A stretch of 17,735 nt of DNA from an uncultured Oscillibacter sp. GTDB taxonomy: Bacteria; Bacillota_A; Clostridia; Oscillospirales; Oscillospiraceae. The DNA lies in NCBI GenBank assembly GCA_902462475.1, contig CABQCB010000010.1, positions 1 to 17,735 on the forward strand, read 5' to 3'. Made by a program: the position numbers and the translations under genes. Shown here piece by piece: positions 1 through 6,825 of this stretch (positions are counted from its first letter, which is position 1; every line of letters starts with the position of its first letter). Below the pieces are notes generated by a model. The model saw nothing but the letters and a program-made list of their open reading frames with translations, had not been told where the DNA came from and ran no database searches.

Positions 1-123
1 CCCGCCGGTCCGGACAACATTCTGGTAGCCGCGCACAGCTACGATGCCTTCGGCCGTACACTGGCTTCTTACTCTTTTCAGAAGCTCCGCTATCTCCATA
101 TTCTGGGAACCATGCGTCCCTGA
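1..123 (+). CDS. 3' end of an unrecognised protein (partial)
   Basis: An open frame runs in from the left edge and stops at TGA 121-123, leaving only the last 40 residues. The visible tail includes ILVAAHSYDAFGRT and ends LHILGTMRP. I do not recognise the family and assign no function. The frame reads on the plus strand like the GH18 gene that follows after 73 bp. No terminator hairpin separates the two, so read-through into the next gene is possible. The codon use matches the neighbouring host genes. Confidence 0.5.
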   Translation, partial: PAGPDNILVAAHSYDAFGRTLASYSFQKLRYLHILGTMRP

Positions 124-196
124 GTTCATGATTTGTTCATGAATTCAGGTCGGAATTGGATTATGATGGGCGCAACCAAGCAAAGGAGGTTCGCCC

Positions 197-1849
197 ATGA
201 AAAAGCTGCTTTCTCTCGCACTTTCCGCATCGCTGCTGGCCGCAGCCGCAGCACCTGCCGGCGCCGCCTATCAAGACGTTCCGTCTGACAGCGCCCTGGC
301 CGGCGAGGTGCAAAAGGCCGTGGACTATGGTCTGATGAACGGCTACAGCGAAGAGGACTTCGGATATGCCGATCCCATGACCCGGGCACAGTTTGTAACC
401 GTGCTGAGCCGGATGCTGGGCTGGACGGAGGATGGCACCGGAAGTACGATTCTTCCCGCCCAGATGGCCCTGCCGGCGAATCTCTCGTCCACATACCAAA
501 GTGCCATCGCCTCCGCCGTGGCCCATGGCGCGGTGGACTCGGATGTACCGTTCCGGTCCAATGACGCCATTACCCGCCTGGAGATGGCGGAACTGCTGGT
601 GCGGGGCCTTGGTCTGGGCGGCGCGGCCAAGCTGTCCCAAAGCGCCGCGCTGCCTTTTACCGACGTAACGGAAGGGCAGGGGTATATCAGCGTGGCCTAT
701 GCCATCGGCATGACCAAGGGAACGTCTGACACCACATTTTCTCCTGACGCCACCGCTACTCGGGCCCAGGCTGCCGCCATGCTGGTGCGGATCTATGAAA
801 AGCTCGGCCGGGAAACCGACTGGGTGCATGGCTTTTACGCCATCTCCTCTTACAGCCAGCTCAGCTATGCCCAGGATATGGACGCCGTCAGCGCCGGTTG
901 GAGCCACATGGTCTGGGACGGAACTTCCGCTTCGCTGGAAACTACCACTGCGGGCGGAAACGCATACTATGTCCCGGACGGCTATGAAAGCGTCACCAAC
1001 TCTCTGGACGCAAGCGGCACCCCTCTGAACCTGAGCGTATTCATGGAGGGAAGCAGTCTGCGGCAAATGCTGGCCTCCGAAGCGGGACGGCAGGAGGCTG
1101 TTGCAGCCATCGCCGCAGAGTTGACCACTTCCTACGAAGCCATCGGCAAGAATCCCTACGCAGGCGTCACCATTGATTTCGAGGGTCTGCGGGCAGCGGA
1201 CCGGGACAACTTTACCGACTTCCTGGATCAGCTGTCCGAAGCCTTGGATAGTCTGGATTCCCGTGACCTCTCCCTGTATGTATGCGTGCAGCCCGCTCTC
1301 GCCACCGGCAGCTACTATGACGGCTATGATTACCGGGCCATCGGGGATCTGGCAGATAAGGTCATTTTGATGGCTTACGATTACGATGCCCTTGATTTGT
1401 CCGGCTACGAGGGGACCACTTATCATCAAACCGCGTGTCCCGCGCCCATCGATCAGGTATTCTACTCTCTGATGGCCATCACCGATGCAGATTCCGGCGT
1501 GCAGGACCGTTCCAAGGTCGTTCTGGGCTTCAGCTGCAAGAACGTGGCCTGGCAGATCGATGAGAGCGGAAAGCTCGTCTCCGGGACGCCGGTCTATCCT
1601 TCCAACGATACCGTATCCAAGCGGCTCCAGCAGTCTGATACGGTCCTTGGCTGCTCTGAAACCTACCAGCATTCCTATGCTGTCTACACTACGGAAGACG
1701 GCAGCCGGTACTTCCTGTGGTATCAGAACGCGGACACGCTGCAAAAGGCCATGGAGGCCGCCGCACTGCTGGATGTGTCCGGTGTCTCTGTATGGCGTCT
1801 CGGCTCCATGCCTATGTACTCTGCGTGGAACTGGAGCTGCCTGCTGTAA
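197..1849 (+). CDS. SLH-domain-anchored glycoside hydrolase family 18 protein (YaaH/SleL-like catalytic domain)
   Basis: This 550-residue protein has a signal peptide (about 1-24, Lys-Lys followed by an Ala/Leu-rich core). Three S-layer homology repeats follow at roughly 26-73, 97-138 and 153-200; the first and third carry typical MTRAQF and ATRAQA motifs. A GH18 barrel fills about 210-548. Its active-site strand reads GVTIDFEGL, with the presumed catalytic acid at Glu329 and Asp327 beside it. The later strand VILMAYDYDA and the C-terminal SGVSVWRLGS are typical of the YaaH/SleL subfamily, which cleaves N-acetylglucosaminyl bonds in peptidoglycan. The SLH repeats predict attachment to secondary cell-wall polymers outside the cell. 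The start is fixed by AAAGGAGG about 8 bases upstream. The two Asp residues that usually precede the DFE triad are Ala and Thr here, so activity or specificity may differ. It is probably a wall or spore remodelling enzyme; the exact substrate is inferred. Confidence 0.88.
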   Translation: MKKLLSLALSASLLAAAAAPAGAAYQDVPSDSALAGEVQKAVDYGLMNGYSEEDFGYADPMTRAQFVTVLSRMLGWTEDGTGSTILPAQMALPANLSSTYQSAIASAVAHGAVDSDVPFRSNDAITRLEMAELLVRGLGLGGAAKLSQSAALPFTDVTEGQGYISVAYAIGMTKGTSDTTFSPDATATRAQAAAMLVRIYEKLGRETDWVHGFYAISSYSQLSYAQDMDAVSAGWSHMVWDGTSASLETTTAGGNAYYVPDGYESVTNSLDASGTPLNLSVFMEGSSLRQMLASEAGRQEAVAAIAAELTTSYEAIGKNPYAGVTIDFEGLRAADRDNFTDFLDQLSEALDSLDSRDLSLYVCVQPALATGSYYDGYDYRAIGDLADKVILMAYDYDALDLSGYEGTTYHQTACPAPIDQVFYSLMAITDADSGVQDRSKVVLGFSCKNVAWQIDESGKLVSGTPVYPSNDTVSKRLQQSDTVLGCSETYQHSYAVYTTEDGSRYFLWYQNADTLQKAMEAAALLDVSGVSVWRLGSMPMYSAWNWSCLL

Positions 1850-1858
1850 ACAGCAAAT

Positions 1859-1890
1859 AAAAGCACCGCCTGCGGGCGGTGCTTTTTCGT
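1859..1890 (+). terminator. Rho-independent terminator after the GH18 gene
   Basis: A perfect 12-bp stem (AAAAGCACCGCC, 1859-1870, paired with 1875-1886) encloses a TGCG loop and runs into a T tract. It begins 10 bases after the GH18 stop codon. Confidence 0.9.
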
Positions 1891-1983
1891 TTACAAATTT
1901 TTTAAAAAATTTAAGAATCTAAAAACACCTTCCAGCCGTCTCAAAGATATGGCAAGAAGCATCTGCAAACAGGGAGGTACTCC

Positions 1984-2502
1984 ATGGAATTTCAAATGCA
2001 CACCACCTATGACCGCCCCGCAATGTCCGCCATGGCGCGGGCTGTACGCAAAACAGTCAATCGAAAACGCACCCGGCTCATCCATATCTGGATCTATGCG
2101 GTCCTGCTTCTGGGTATTTTGTGCGCCATTCCCCTGAACGGCACATTGACCTCCTCCAATATCGTCTGTGCCCTTGTGGCTTTCTTCATGCTGGCAGTGC
2201 GGATCCTGGAGGACTTTTTGGACGGCTGGATCGCATATCGCTATATTCTGCCCGGTACCGAGCAGGTGGACGCGACATTTACAGCAGAGCGCTACTGTAC
2301 CAGATCCCAGATCAGCACCACGAAATGGAGTTATGAAACCGTCGCGGCGATTGCAGAGTCTCCCAGATACTTTATCTTAATTCTAAGCCAGAAATACGCT
2401 CAAATCTACGATAAATCCACTCTGACCGGTGGAAACTACGAACAATTCCGGGCACTTTTAGAGACTGCTACCGGGAAATCGATCCTGCCTATGAAACGAT
2501 GA
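1984..2502 (+). CDS. YcxB-like membrane protein
   Basis: This is a 172-residue protein. Two hydrophobic segments lie at about 35-55 (IWIYAVLLLGILCAIPL) and 60-78. A soluble C-terminal half follows, in which SQISTTKWSYETVAAIAES and the following YFILILSQ match the pattern of the YcxB-like C-terminal domain (a PH-like fold found in many Firmicutes membrane proteins). The function of the family is unknown. The start is supported by GGGAGG about 8 bases before the ATG. The gene stands alone between two terminators (1859-1890 and 2535-2571) and so is probably monocistronic. A 134-bp gap before it holds the previous terminator and an AT-rich stretch (about 1888-1930) that could contain its promoter, but I cannot pick out convincing hexamers. 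Confidence 0.75.
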   Translation: MEFQMHTTYDRPAMSAMARAVRKTVNRKRTRLIHIWIYAVLLLGILCAIPLNGTLTSSNIVCALVAFFMLAVRILEDFLDGWIAYRYILPGTEQVDATFTAERYCTRSQISTTKWSYETVAAIAESPRYFILILSQKYAQIYDKSTLTGGNYEQFRALLETATGKSILPMKR

Positions 2503-2534
2503 CATTCCGTTGCTCATAACCGACAGGGAAGGGG

Positions 2535-2571
2535 AGAAGGGACCGCCAAAAGACGGTCCCTTCTTGTTTTT
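2535..2571 (+). terminator. Rho-independent terminator after the YcxB-like gene
   Basis: An 11-bp stem (AGAAGGGACCG 2535-2545 with CGGTCCCTTCT 2554-2564) and 8-base loop are followed by TTGTTTTTTC. The T tract serves the plus-strand gene. It also sits directly beyond the stop of the convergent recombinase gene but has no T run in that direction. Confidence 0.88.
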
Positions 2572-3663
2572 TCAATCTTTTTTCTGCTTTTTTTCACGGA
2601 ATGTACGGGACAGGGGATTCGCCTTCGCGGCCACACGCAGGGCCTCGTTATCGATGTGCGTATAGATCTCCGTGGTGTTGAGATGGTCATGTCCCAAAAC
2701 TTCCTGGACCGCACGCACATCCACGCCGTTTTGCAGCATCAGCGTCGCTGCCGTGTGGCGGAGCTTATGAGAGGAATATTGCCGGCTGTCCAGTCCGGCT
2801 TCACCCAAGCGCTTTTTGACCATCGCATGGACTGTGGAACGGCTGATCCGCTCATTCTGCGAAGACAGAAACAGCGCGTTTTCATCCCGGCCCCGAATGG
2901 GACGTCGTACTGCCAGATACTGCTGCAGCGCGCTTTGGCACGCCTCATTCAAGTAGATGATCCGCACCTTGTTGCCTTTGCCCAGCACCCGCAGCGCATC
3001 GCCCTGGACATCCTGCAGATTCAGCCCTACCAACTCTGAGATCCGCAACCCGCAGTTGAGAAACAGCGTCAGGATACAGTAATCCCGCTCCTGATTTTTC
3101 CCGTCCACAGATCCCAGAAGCTGGATGCTTTCTTCCAGTGTAAGATACTTGGGCAGCGTCTTTTTCAGCTTGGGGGAATCGATATCTTTGACAGGATTTT
3201 CACGAAGTAGGTGCATTTTGTTGGTGAGGTAATTGTAAAAAGACCGAATCGTCGCGATCTTCCGGGCCCGGGAGGCGGGCGTCAGGCCGTATTCGGGGCT
3301 GCGGCTGTTCTGATTTTGAATGCGGTCCCGGCTCAGATAGGTCATGTAGCCGTAGATATCCGTCAGTGTGATGGACGCCACAAACGGAAGATCCACATCC
3401 ATAATATCGATCTCATCCAGCGCTTTATCCGCCAGGTCAGGATTACGGATTTGCTTCATATAGCGGAAGAAATTCCGCAGGTCCAGATAATATTCATCTA
3501 CCGTCCGACGGGAATGCGCCTTGACGGTCTCATGATAAGCCAGAAAATCCCGCAGGATCTCCGGCGCTTGTGTACGATAATCCAACATGTGCAGCTTGCG
3601 GCGTGCCGGTTTTGCAGGCCTTGAAATCCCGTAAAAACCGGCTATTTCCGGGGAGGAGCCCAT
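2572..3663 (-). CDS. XerC/XerD-type tyrosine recombinase
   Basis: A site-specific recombinase of 363 residues, slightly longer than XerC/XerD (about 300) because of an N-terminal extension of about 25 residues. An N-terminal SAM-like DNA-binding domain (about 28-165) begins LDYRTQAPEILRDFL. The catalytic domain shows the full set of active-site residues: Arg207 in CGLRISEL, Lys232 in GKGNK, His299 and Arg302 in SHKLRH, His325 in VLGHDHL, and the nucleophile Tyr334 in TTEIYTH. The enzyme should therefore be active. I chose ATG 3663 because GGGGAG lies 6 bases upstream; an in-frame TTG at 3723 is the longest option but has poor spacing, and an ATG at 3588 lacks a ribosome site. The gene lies downstream of radA on the same strand with a 269-bp gap, so it is probably transcribed separately. 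It is on the host side of the prophage junction and reads as a chromosomal Xer-like gene, but its target site is not known. Confidence 0.87.
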   Translation of the reverse strand: MGSSPEIAGFYGISRPAKPARRKLHMLDYRTQAPEILRDFLAYHETVKAHSRRTVDEYYLDLRNFFRYMKQIRNPDLADKALDEIDIMDVDLPFVASITLTDIYGYMTYLSRDRIQNQNSRSPEYGLTPASRARKIATIRSFYNYLTNKMHLLRENPVKDIDSPKLKKTLPKYLTLEESIQLLGSVDGKNQERDYCILTLFLNCGLRISELVGLNLQDVQGDALRVLGKGNKVRIIYLNEACQSALQQYLAVRRPIRGRDENALFLSSQNERISRSTVHAMVKKRLGEAGLDSRQYSSHKLRHTAATLMLQNGVDVRAVQEVLGHDHLNTTEIYTHIDNEALRVAAKANPLSRTFREKKQKKD

Positions 3664-3676
3664 TTTCCTCTCCCCT

Positions 3677-3708
3677 AAATTGAACAAAATTTTTATTTTG
3701 TTCAATTT
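3677..3708. repeat. Perfect AT-rich inverted repeat upstream of the recombinase start
   Basis: AAATTGAACAAAAT (3677-3690) and its exact reverse complement (3695-3708) flank a TTTT spacer. The repeat lies directly upstream of the ribosome binding site of the tyrosine recombinase (ATG at 3663). It could be an operator, an RNA hairpin in the leader that masks the ribosome site, or a recombinase-binding dyad. It is much richer in A+T than the surrounding DNA. Confidence 0.8.
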
Positions 3709-3733
3709 TATATATGCCCGCAAAACCTCCCCT

Positions 3734-3774
3734 CTATACTGTTCTTTTATGGTATAGCCCGCTTTGCAGCGGGC
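3734..3774. repeat. Pair of short inverted repeats in the radA-recombinase gap
   Basis: GCCCGCT (3757-3763) pairs with AGCGGGC (3768-3774) around TTGC, giving a 7-bp GC hairpin. Next to it CTATAC (3734-3739) is the reverse complement of GTATAG (3752-3757) with a 12-base spacer. Neither is followed by a T run on either strand, so a classic terminator is not supported. They could be regulatory for the recombinase gene or end the radA transcript weakly. Confidence 0.4.
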
Positions 3775-3820
3775 ATCCTAATGACACTTTCAAATTCTTT
3801 GAAGAAACGGATGATGTTCT

Positions 3821-4078
3821 ATGAGCCTGATCCCATGCACCAGCACCTGCGTTTACCAGCAAGACGGCCTGTGCACGCTGGACAGCGCCGCCGCAGCCGG
3901 TCTGCCGTCTCTGGGCGGCGCATGCGTCCATTTTATCCCCGCTGGCCAAGCGCGGCTCGGATCGCCTCACCGATATTCCGAGCCGGGATCACGTCCAGCC
4001 CCTCCGGAGCGCGCAGCGACTCTGCCCCATGGGCCGGAATCAAACACCGTCGAAATCCCAGACGCCGGGCTTCACTGA
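3821..4078 (+). CDS. Small Cys-rich protein, overlapping radA tail to tail
   Basis: The frame encodes 85 residues. The first 40 look real: MSLIPCTSTCVYQQDGLC, then Cys35 in GACVHFIP, giving cysteines at 6, 10, 18 and 35. Small Clostridia proteins with this Cys-x3-Cys, Gly-x-Cys, Cys-Val-x-Phe layout are common and could bind a metal; their role is unknown to me. Residues from about 41 on are read antisense to the radA 3' end and look compositionally random (Pro/Arg-rich). The natural stop may therefore have been lost, or the overlap may be genuine. No strong ribosome site is seen before ATG 3821, which lowers confidence. Confidence 0.42.
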   Translation: MSLIPCTSTCVYQQDGLCTLDSAAAAGLPSLGGACVHFIPAGQARLGSPHRYSEPGSRPAPPERAATLPHGPESNTVEIPDAGLH

Positions 4079-5315
4079 CGCGCTGGGAAAGCTGCGTCAC
4101 TGTCCGCAGCTCGCCGGTCAGGCCCACCTCTCCAATGGCCACCATATCTCCCGGAACCGGCCGGTCCAGATAGCTGGATGCAATGGCGACCACCGCCCCC
4201 AGATCGGCCGCAGGTTCTTCCAGCCACAATCCGCCGATAATATTGATATATGCGTCGCAGGCGGACACTTTCAGTCCGCCTCGTTTTTCCAGGACAGCCA
4301 GCAGCATGGCGGCGCGATTGTAGTCAAATCCGTTGCTGGTGCGGCGCGGATTTGTACCGTTGCTGGACACCACCAGTGCCTGGATCTCCGCCAGCACCGG
4401 CCGCATGCCTTCCATGACGCAGGTCACGCAGGTGCCCGGCGCATCATCCGGGCGGCCGGACAGCAGCAGCTCCGAGGGATTCTCCACCTGTACCAGGCCC
4501 TCGTTGCGCATCTCAAAGACGCCGATCTCATTGGTGGCGCCAAAGCGGTTTTTGGCCGCCCGCAAAATGCGGTGGGTCGTGTGGCGGTCTCCTTCAAAGT
4601 ACAGCACGCAGTCCACCATGTGTTCCAGCACCTTGGGGCCTGCGATGGAGCCCTCCTTGTTCACATGGCCGATCACAAATACCGTGATCCCCTGGCTCTT
4701 GGCCAGGTGCATCAGTGTCATGGTGCACTCTTTCACCTGGCTGACGCTGCCGGCCGGGGAATCCAGGTCCTCCCTGCAGAGCGTCTGGATGGAGTCCACG
4801 ATCAAAACGTCGGGTTTTTCGGCTTCCACCGCCCCCAGCACCTCGTCCAGCCCTGTCTCTGACAGGACATACAGTGAGGCACTGTCCACCTGCAGCCGCC
4901 GTGCCCGCAGCTTCAGCTGGTGGGTGGATTCCTCGCCGGATACATACAGGACTTTTGAAAATTCGCACAGCTTGCTGCAGATCTGCAGCATCAGCGTGGA
5001 TTTTCCGATGCCCGGTGCACCGCCCACCAGAACCAGCGAGCCTTTGACCGCGCCGCCGCCCAGCACCCGGTCCAGCTCCCCCATGCCGGTGGGAAACCGG
5101 ATCTCCTCGTCGCTGTCCAGCTCGGTCACAGGCTGCGCCTTTGGAGCTGCCAGGCGGCTCCGGCCTCCCCCGGACCGCCCGCTTCCTTTGGCGGATACAG
5201 CAGGCTCCGGCTGCTCCACAATGGTATTCCATGCACCGCAGGCAGGGCACTTCCCTGCCCATTTCGGCATCTCATTGCCGCATTCTGTACAGTAAAAAAG
5301 TGTCTTTTGCTTCAC
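3933..5315 (-). CDS. radA: DNA repair and recombination protein RadA (Sms)
   Basis: A full-length RadA of 460 residues, the usual size. It has an N-terminal zinc finger (Cys9, Cys12, Cys23, Cys26), a RecA-like ATPase with Walker A GGAPGIGKS at 98-106 and Walker B LIVDS at 171-175, and the family signature KNRFG at 255-259. A C-terminal Lon-protease-like domain (DYNRAAMLLAVLEKRGGL, later GEVGLTGELR) lacks protease function in this family. RadA drives branch migration and processing of recombination intermediates in the cytoplasm. The start is GTG (5313-5315) with GGAG about 8 bases upstream; that site lies across the end of cwlD, whose stop is only 3 bases away. The two genes are therefore very likely co-transcribed and perhaps translationally coupled. 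The last 146 bases are antisense to the small Cys-rich frame on the plus strand. Confidence 0.96.
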   Translation of the reverse strand: MKQKTLFYCTECGNEMPKWAGKCPACGAWNTIVEQPEPAVSAKGSGRSGGGRSRLAAPKAQPVTELDSDEEIRFPTGMGELDRVLGGGAVKGSLVLVGGAPGIGKSTLMLQICSKLCEFSKVLYVSGEESTHQLKLRARRLQVDSASLYVLSETGLDEVLGAVEAEKPDVLIVDSIQTLCREDLDSPAGSVSQVKECTMTLMHLAKSQGITVFVIGHVNKEGSIAGPKVLEHMVDCVLYFEGDRHTTHRILRAAKNRFGATNEIGVFEMRNEGLVQVENPSELLLSGRPDDAPGTCVTCVMEGMRPVLAEIQALVVSSNGTNPRRTSNGFDYNRAAMLLAVLEKRGGLKVSACDAYINIIGGLWLEEPAADLGAVVAIASSYLDRPVPGDMVAIGEVGLTGELRTVTQLSQRVSEARRLGFRRCLIPAHGAESLRAPEGLDVIPARNIGEAIRAALGQRG

Positions 5316-5318
5316 GTG

Positions 5319-6035
5319 TCATTCTCCGTTCCACGCCATACACCCGGCCGCAATGGCCGTTGCCAGCGTCAGCTGATAATCCGGCTGCTGGAGCAGCACC
5401 GTCTCCTCCCCATTGGACAAAAATCCGCACTCCACCAGTATGGCGGGAGATTGGACATGCTTCATCAGGTAGATCGACTCGGAGATCCTCCGCCCCTGTT
5501 TTTCATTTCCTGCATTGACAGCCTGGTTGAGCGTGTCCTGCACCATAGTTCCCCAGGTCTCCGCCCCTTCCCCGCCGTTCCAGAACACCTGTGCTCCGTG
5601 GGTGACCGGCGAGGACGGGAGGCTGTTTTGGTGGATGCTCAAAAGCACGGCCCCGTCCAGCTCATTGACCATGGCCACCCGGTTTTTCAGATCGGATGCT
5701 TTCTTTTCCCGCAGTGTCTGGGCCTGGGATGAGTAGATGGCCCGGTCCTCAGTCCGGGTCATGACCGTCGGCTGGCCTAAAAACGCCATGAGATCCCGCA
5801 CCCGCAGGGCGATCTCCAGATTGATCTGGCTCTCCGTCACGCTTTGGTCCGCTGAAACCGCGCCGCCGTCCTCTCCGCCGTGGCCCGGATCGATCACCAG
5901 AACCACCGGCGGCGTCACTGCCGCAGAAAATGCCGGCACAGCGGACATCCATTTGCCGGACACCAGCAGTACGCCCACCCCAAGGCACACGGCAAACACC
6001 GCTACCAAACGCCGTTTTACCACCAATACCACCAC
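5319..6035 (-). CDS. cwlD: N-acetylmuramoyl-L-alanine amidase CwlD (spore cortex maturation)
   Basis: An Amidase_3 zinc enzyme of about 238 residues, matching the usual CwlD length. One N-terminal membrane segment (VAVFAVCLGVGVLLVSG) anchors or exports it. Zinc ligands are seen as His52 in IDPGHGG, Glu68 in TESQINLEIAL and His135 in LSIHQN, with catalytic Glu202 in LVECGFLSN. In spore formers CwlD removes peptides from muramic acid so that the deacetylase PdaA can form the muramic-delta-lactam needed for germination. It is told apart from vegetative amidases by its size, single anchor and lack of wall-binding repeats. I chose GTG 6035 because GGGAGG lies 8 bases upstream; a GTG at 6044 overlaps that ribosome site. 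It leads a cwlD-radA operon and is divergent from the cotJ coat operon. Confidence 0.88.
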   Translation of the reverse strand: MVVLVVKRRLVAVFAVCLGVGVLLVSGKWMSAVPAFSAAVTPPVVLVIDPGHGGEDGGAVSADQSVTESQINLEIALRVRDLMAFLGQPTVMTRTEDRAIYSSQAQTLREKKASDLKNRVAMVNELDGAVLLSIHQNSLPSSPVTHGAQVFWNGGEGAETWGTMVQDTLNQAVNAGNEKQGRRISESIYLMKHVQSPAILVECGFLSNGEETVLLQQPDYQLTLATAIAAGCMAWNGE

Positions 6036-6088
6036 AGACAGCACCTCCCAGGGAAAACGTATGCCTGTCTGCTTATCCCATATACCCG

Positions 6089-6117
6089 ATTATAGCCGCG
6101 CCCCTGCCCAAAATCAA
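6089..6117 (-). promoter_or_regulatory. Sigma-A-like promoter for cwlD-radA
   Basis: On the minus strand TTGATT (6112-6117) and a perfect TATAAT (6089-6094) are separated by exactly 17 bases. They point toward cwlD with a predicted leader of about 45 bases. This suggests vegetative transcription, useful for radA, in addition to any sporulation promoter. Confidence 0.55.
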
Positions 6118-6210
6118 GGCCATGCTCCCCACCACGTTCCCTGGCATATCATGGAACAGGCGGGGTACTTCCCTGCCTGAGTCCATCGGCAAAGGAGGAT
6201 TCTACCCAAC

Positions 6211-6669
6211 ATGGACACCATGAAAACCACTTCCCCCGCCTCATGCGGCGAGGATCAGGGGTCGCTGCCCGGCGCCTGCGGTGCGCTGGCCTTCCCCTTT
6301 GTACCCACACAGCAGCCCAATCCCGTGCGATACAGCCGGATGGAGGCGCTGCAGACCGGCACGCTGTTTCCCGGATTGGACCTTCCCTTCAAGGCGGCCA
6401 TCCAGGCACGCACCAAAATGGCCAATACCGCCCTAGCGGAACTGATGGCACTGGATTTCGCCATCGACGAGCTGGGTCTGTATCTGGTGACGCACGCCCA
6501 GGATCAGGAGGTTTTGCAGCTGTACTGGTCCTATATCAAGCTGGCCAACGAGGGCCGGGAGAAATACGAAAAGCGCTACGGCCCTCTTACGCAGACTACC
6601 CTCACGCCCGAAGACGGCTACGTGTGGCTGAAAGATCCCTGGCCCTGGGAGGAAGGAGTTGGTGAATAA
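6211..6669 (+). CDS. cotJAB: Fused spore coat protein CotJA-CotJB
   Basis: A 152-residue protein joins two coat proteins that are normally separate. Residues about 25-62 match CotJA: FVPTQQ, then YSRMEALQTGTLFPGLDLPF. Residues about 64-147 match CotJB: ELMALDFAIDELGLYLVTH, then YEKRYGPLTQ and the C-terminal DPWPWEE. In Bacillus cotJA, cotJB and cotJC form one operon read by sigma-E in the mother cell and are placed in the inner spore coat. AAAGGAGG lies about 13 bases before the ATG. The reading frame is continuous and no internal stop or second ribosome site is evident between the halves. The stop overlaps the start of cotJC by one base (TAATG), so the two are translationally coupled. I did not find a convincing sigma-E promoter in 6118-6190. 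Confidence 0.88.
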   Translation: MDTMKTTSPASCGEDQGSLPGACGALAFPFVPTQQPNPVRYSRMEALQTGTLFPGLDLPFKAAIQARTKMANTALAELMALDFAIDELGLYLVTHAQDQEVLQLYWSYIKLANEGREKYEKRYGPLTQTTLTPEDGYVWLKDPWPWEEGVGE

Positions 6670-6782
6670 TGTTCGTTTATGAAAAAAAGCTGCAGTATCC
6701 GGTCAGAATCAAAAACACCAATCCCAAGCTGGCAGCCCTGATCATCAGCCAGTACGGCGGACCAAACATCAATAAACGATAA
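6669..6782 (+). pseudogene. cotJC: 5' fragment of cotJC (manganese-catalase-like coat protein), interrupted by the prophage
   Basis: The frame starts at the TAATG overlap with cotJAB and encodes 37 residues. The first 32 match the N terminus of CotJC: MFVYEKKLQYPVRIKN, then LAALIISQYGGP. In intact family members this point is followed by a (D/N/Q)GEL-type continuation and about 160 more residues forming a ferritin-like, di-manganese catalase fold. Here the match ends at QYGGP, and NINKR with a TAA stop follows, apparently supplied by phage DNA. None of the metal-binding helices is present, so this piece alone cannot be a catalase. The fragment has no frameshift or other decay and keeps its coupling to cotJAB, which fits a gene that is still in use after excision of the element. 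The rest of the gene is expected beyond the right edge of the window. Confidence 0.85.
6750..6767. other. Host-prophage junction (attachment site, one end)
   Basis: CotJC homology is lost between the codons for Gln28 (6750-6752) and Asn33 (6765-6767), around AGTACGGCGGACC. Right of this point come a stop codon, a terminator and phage late genes. The exact crossover cannot be fixed without the other end; a short direct repeat is expected there. Confidence 0.7.
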
Positions 6783-6787
6783 TAAGA

Positions 6788-6825
6788 AGAGAGCGGGAAT
6801 CATGCTGATTCCCGCTCTCTCTTTT
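6788..6825. terminator. Strong, probably bidirectional terminator between cotJC and the phage late operon
   Basis: A 15-bp perfect stem (AGAGAGCGGGAATCA, 6788-6802, with its complement 6806-6820) has a TGC loop. The plus strand continues CTTTTAT. The minus strand continues with a weaker T-rich run (CTTCTTATTATC). It lies between the truncated cotJC stop (6782) and the stop of the 1789-residue phage gene (6824), so it can end transcripts from both sides. Confidence 0.85.

Noticed and set aside
133..167. A promoter for the GH18 gene (TTGTTC and TATGAT)
   Set aside because: The spacing between the two hexamers is 23 bases, too long for a normal sigma-A promoter. The repeated TTCATGA nearby has no clear meaning.
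161..1744. A 527-codon open frame on the minus strand opposite the GH18 gene
   Set aside because: It is antisense to a convincing SLH/GH18 protein, has no ribosome site and resembles no known domain. Long antisense frames are common in GC-rich DNA.
2572..3663. The tyrosine recombinase as the integrase of the prophage
   Set aside because: It lies on the host side, about 3 kb from the junction, beyond cwlD and radA. Phage integrases are inside their element, and nothing phage-like surrounds this gene.
6056..6085. A sigma-E-like promoter for cwlD (GTATATG, 15-base gap, CATACGTT on the minus strand)
   Set aside because: The predicted transcript start would fall on the ribosome site of cwlD, leaving no usable leader. 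The sigma-A-like site at 6089-6117 fits better.
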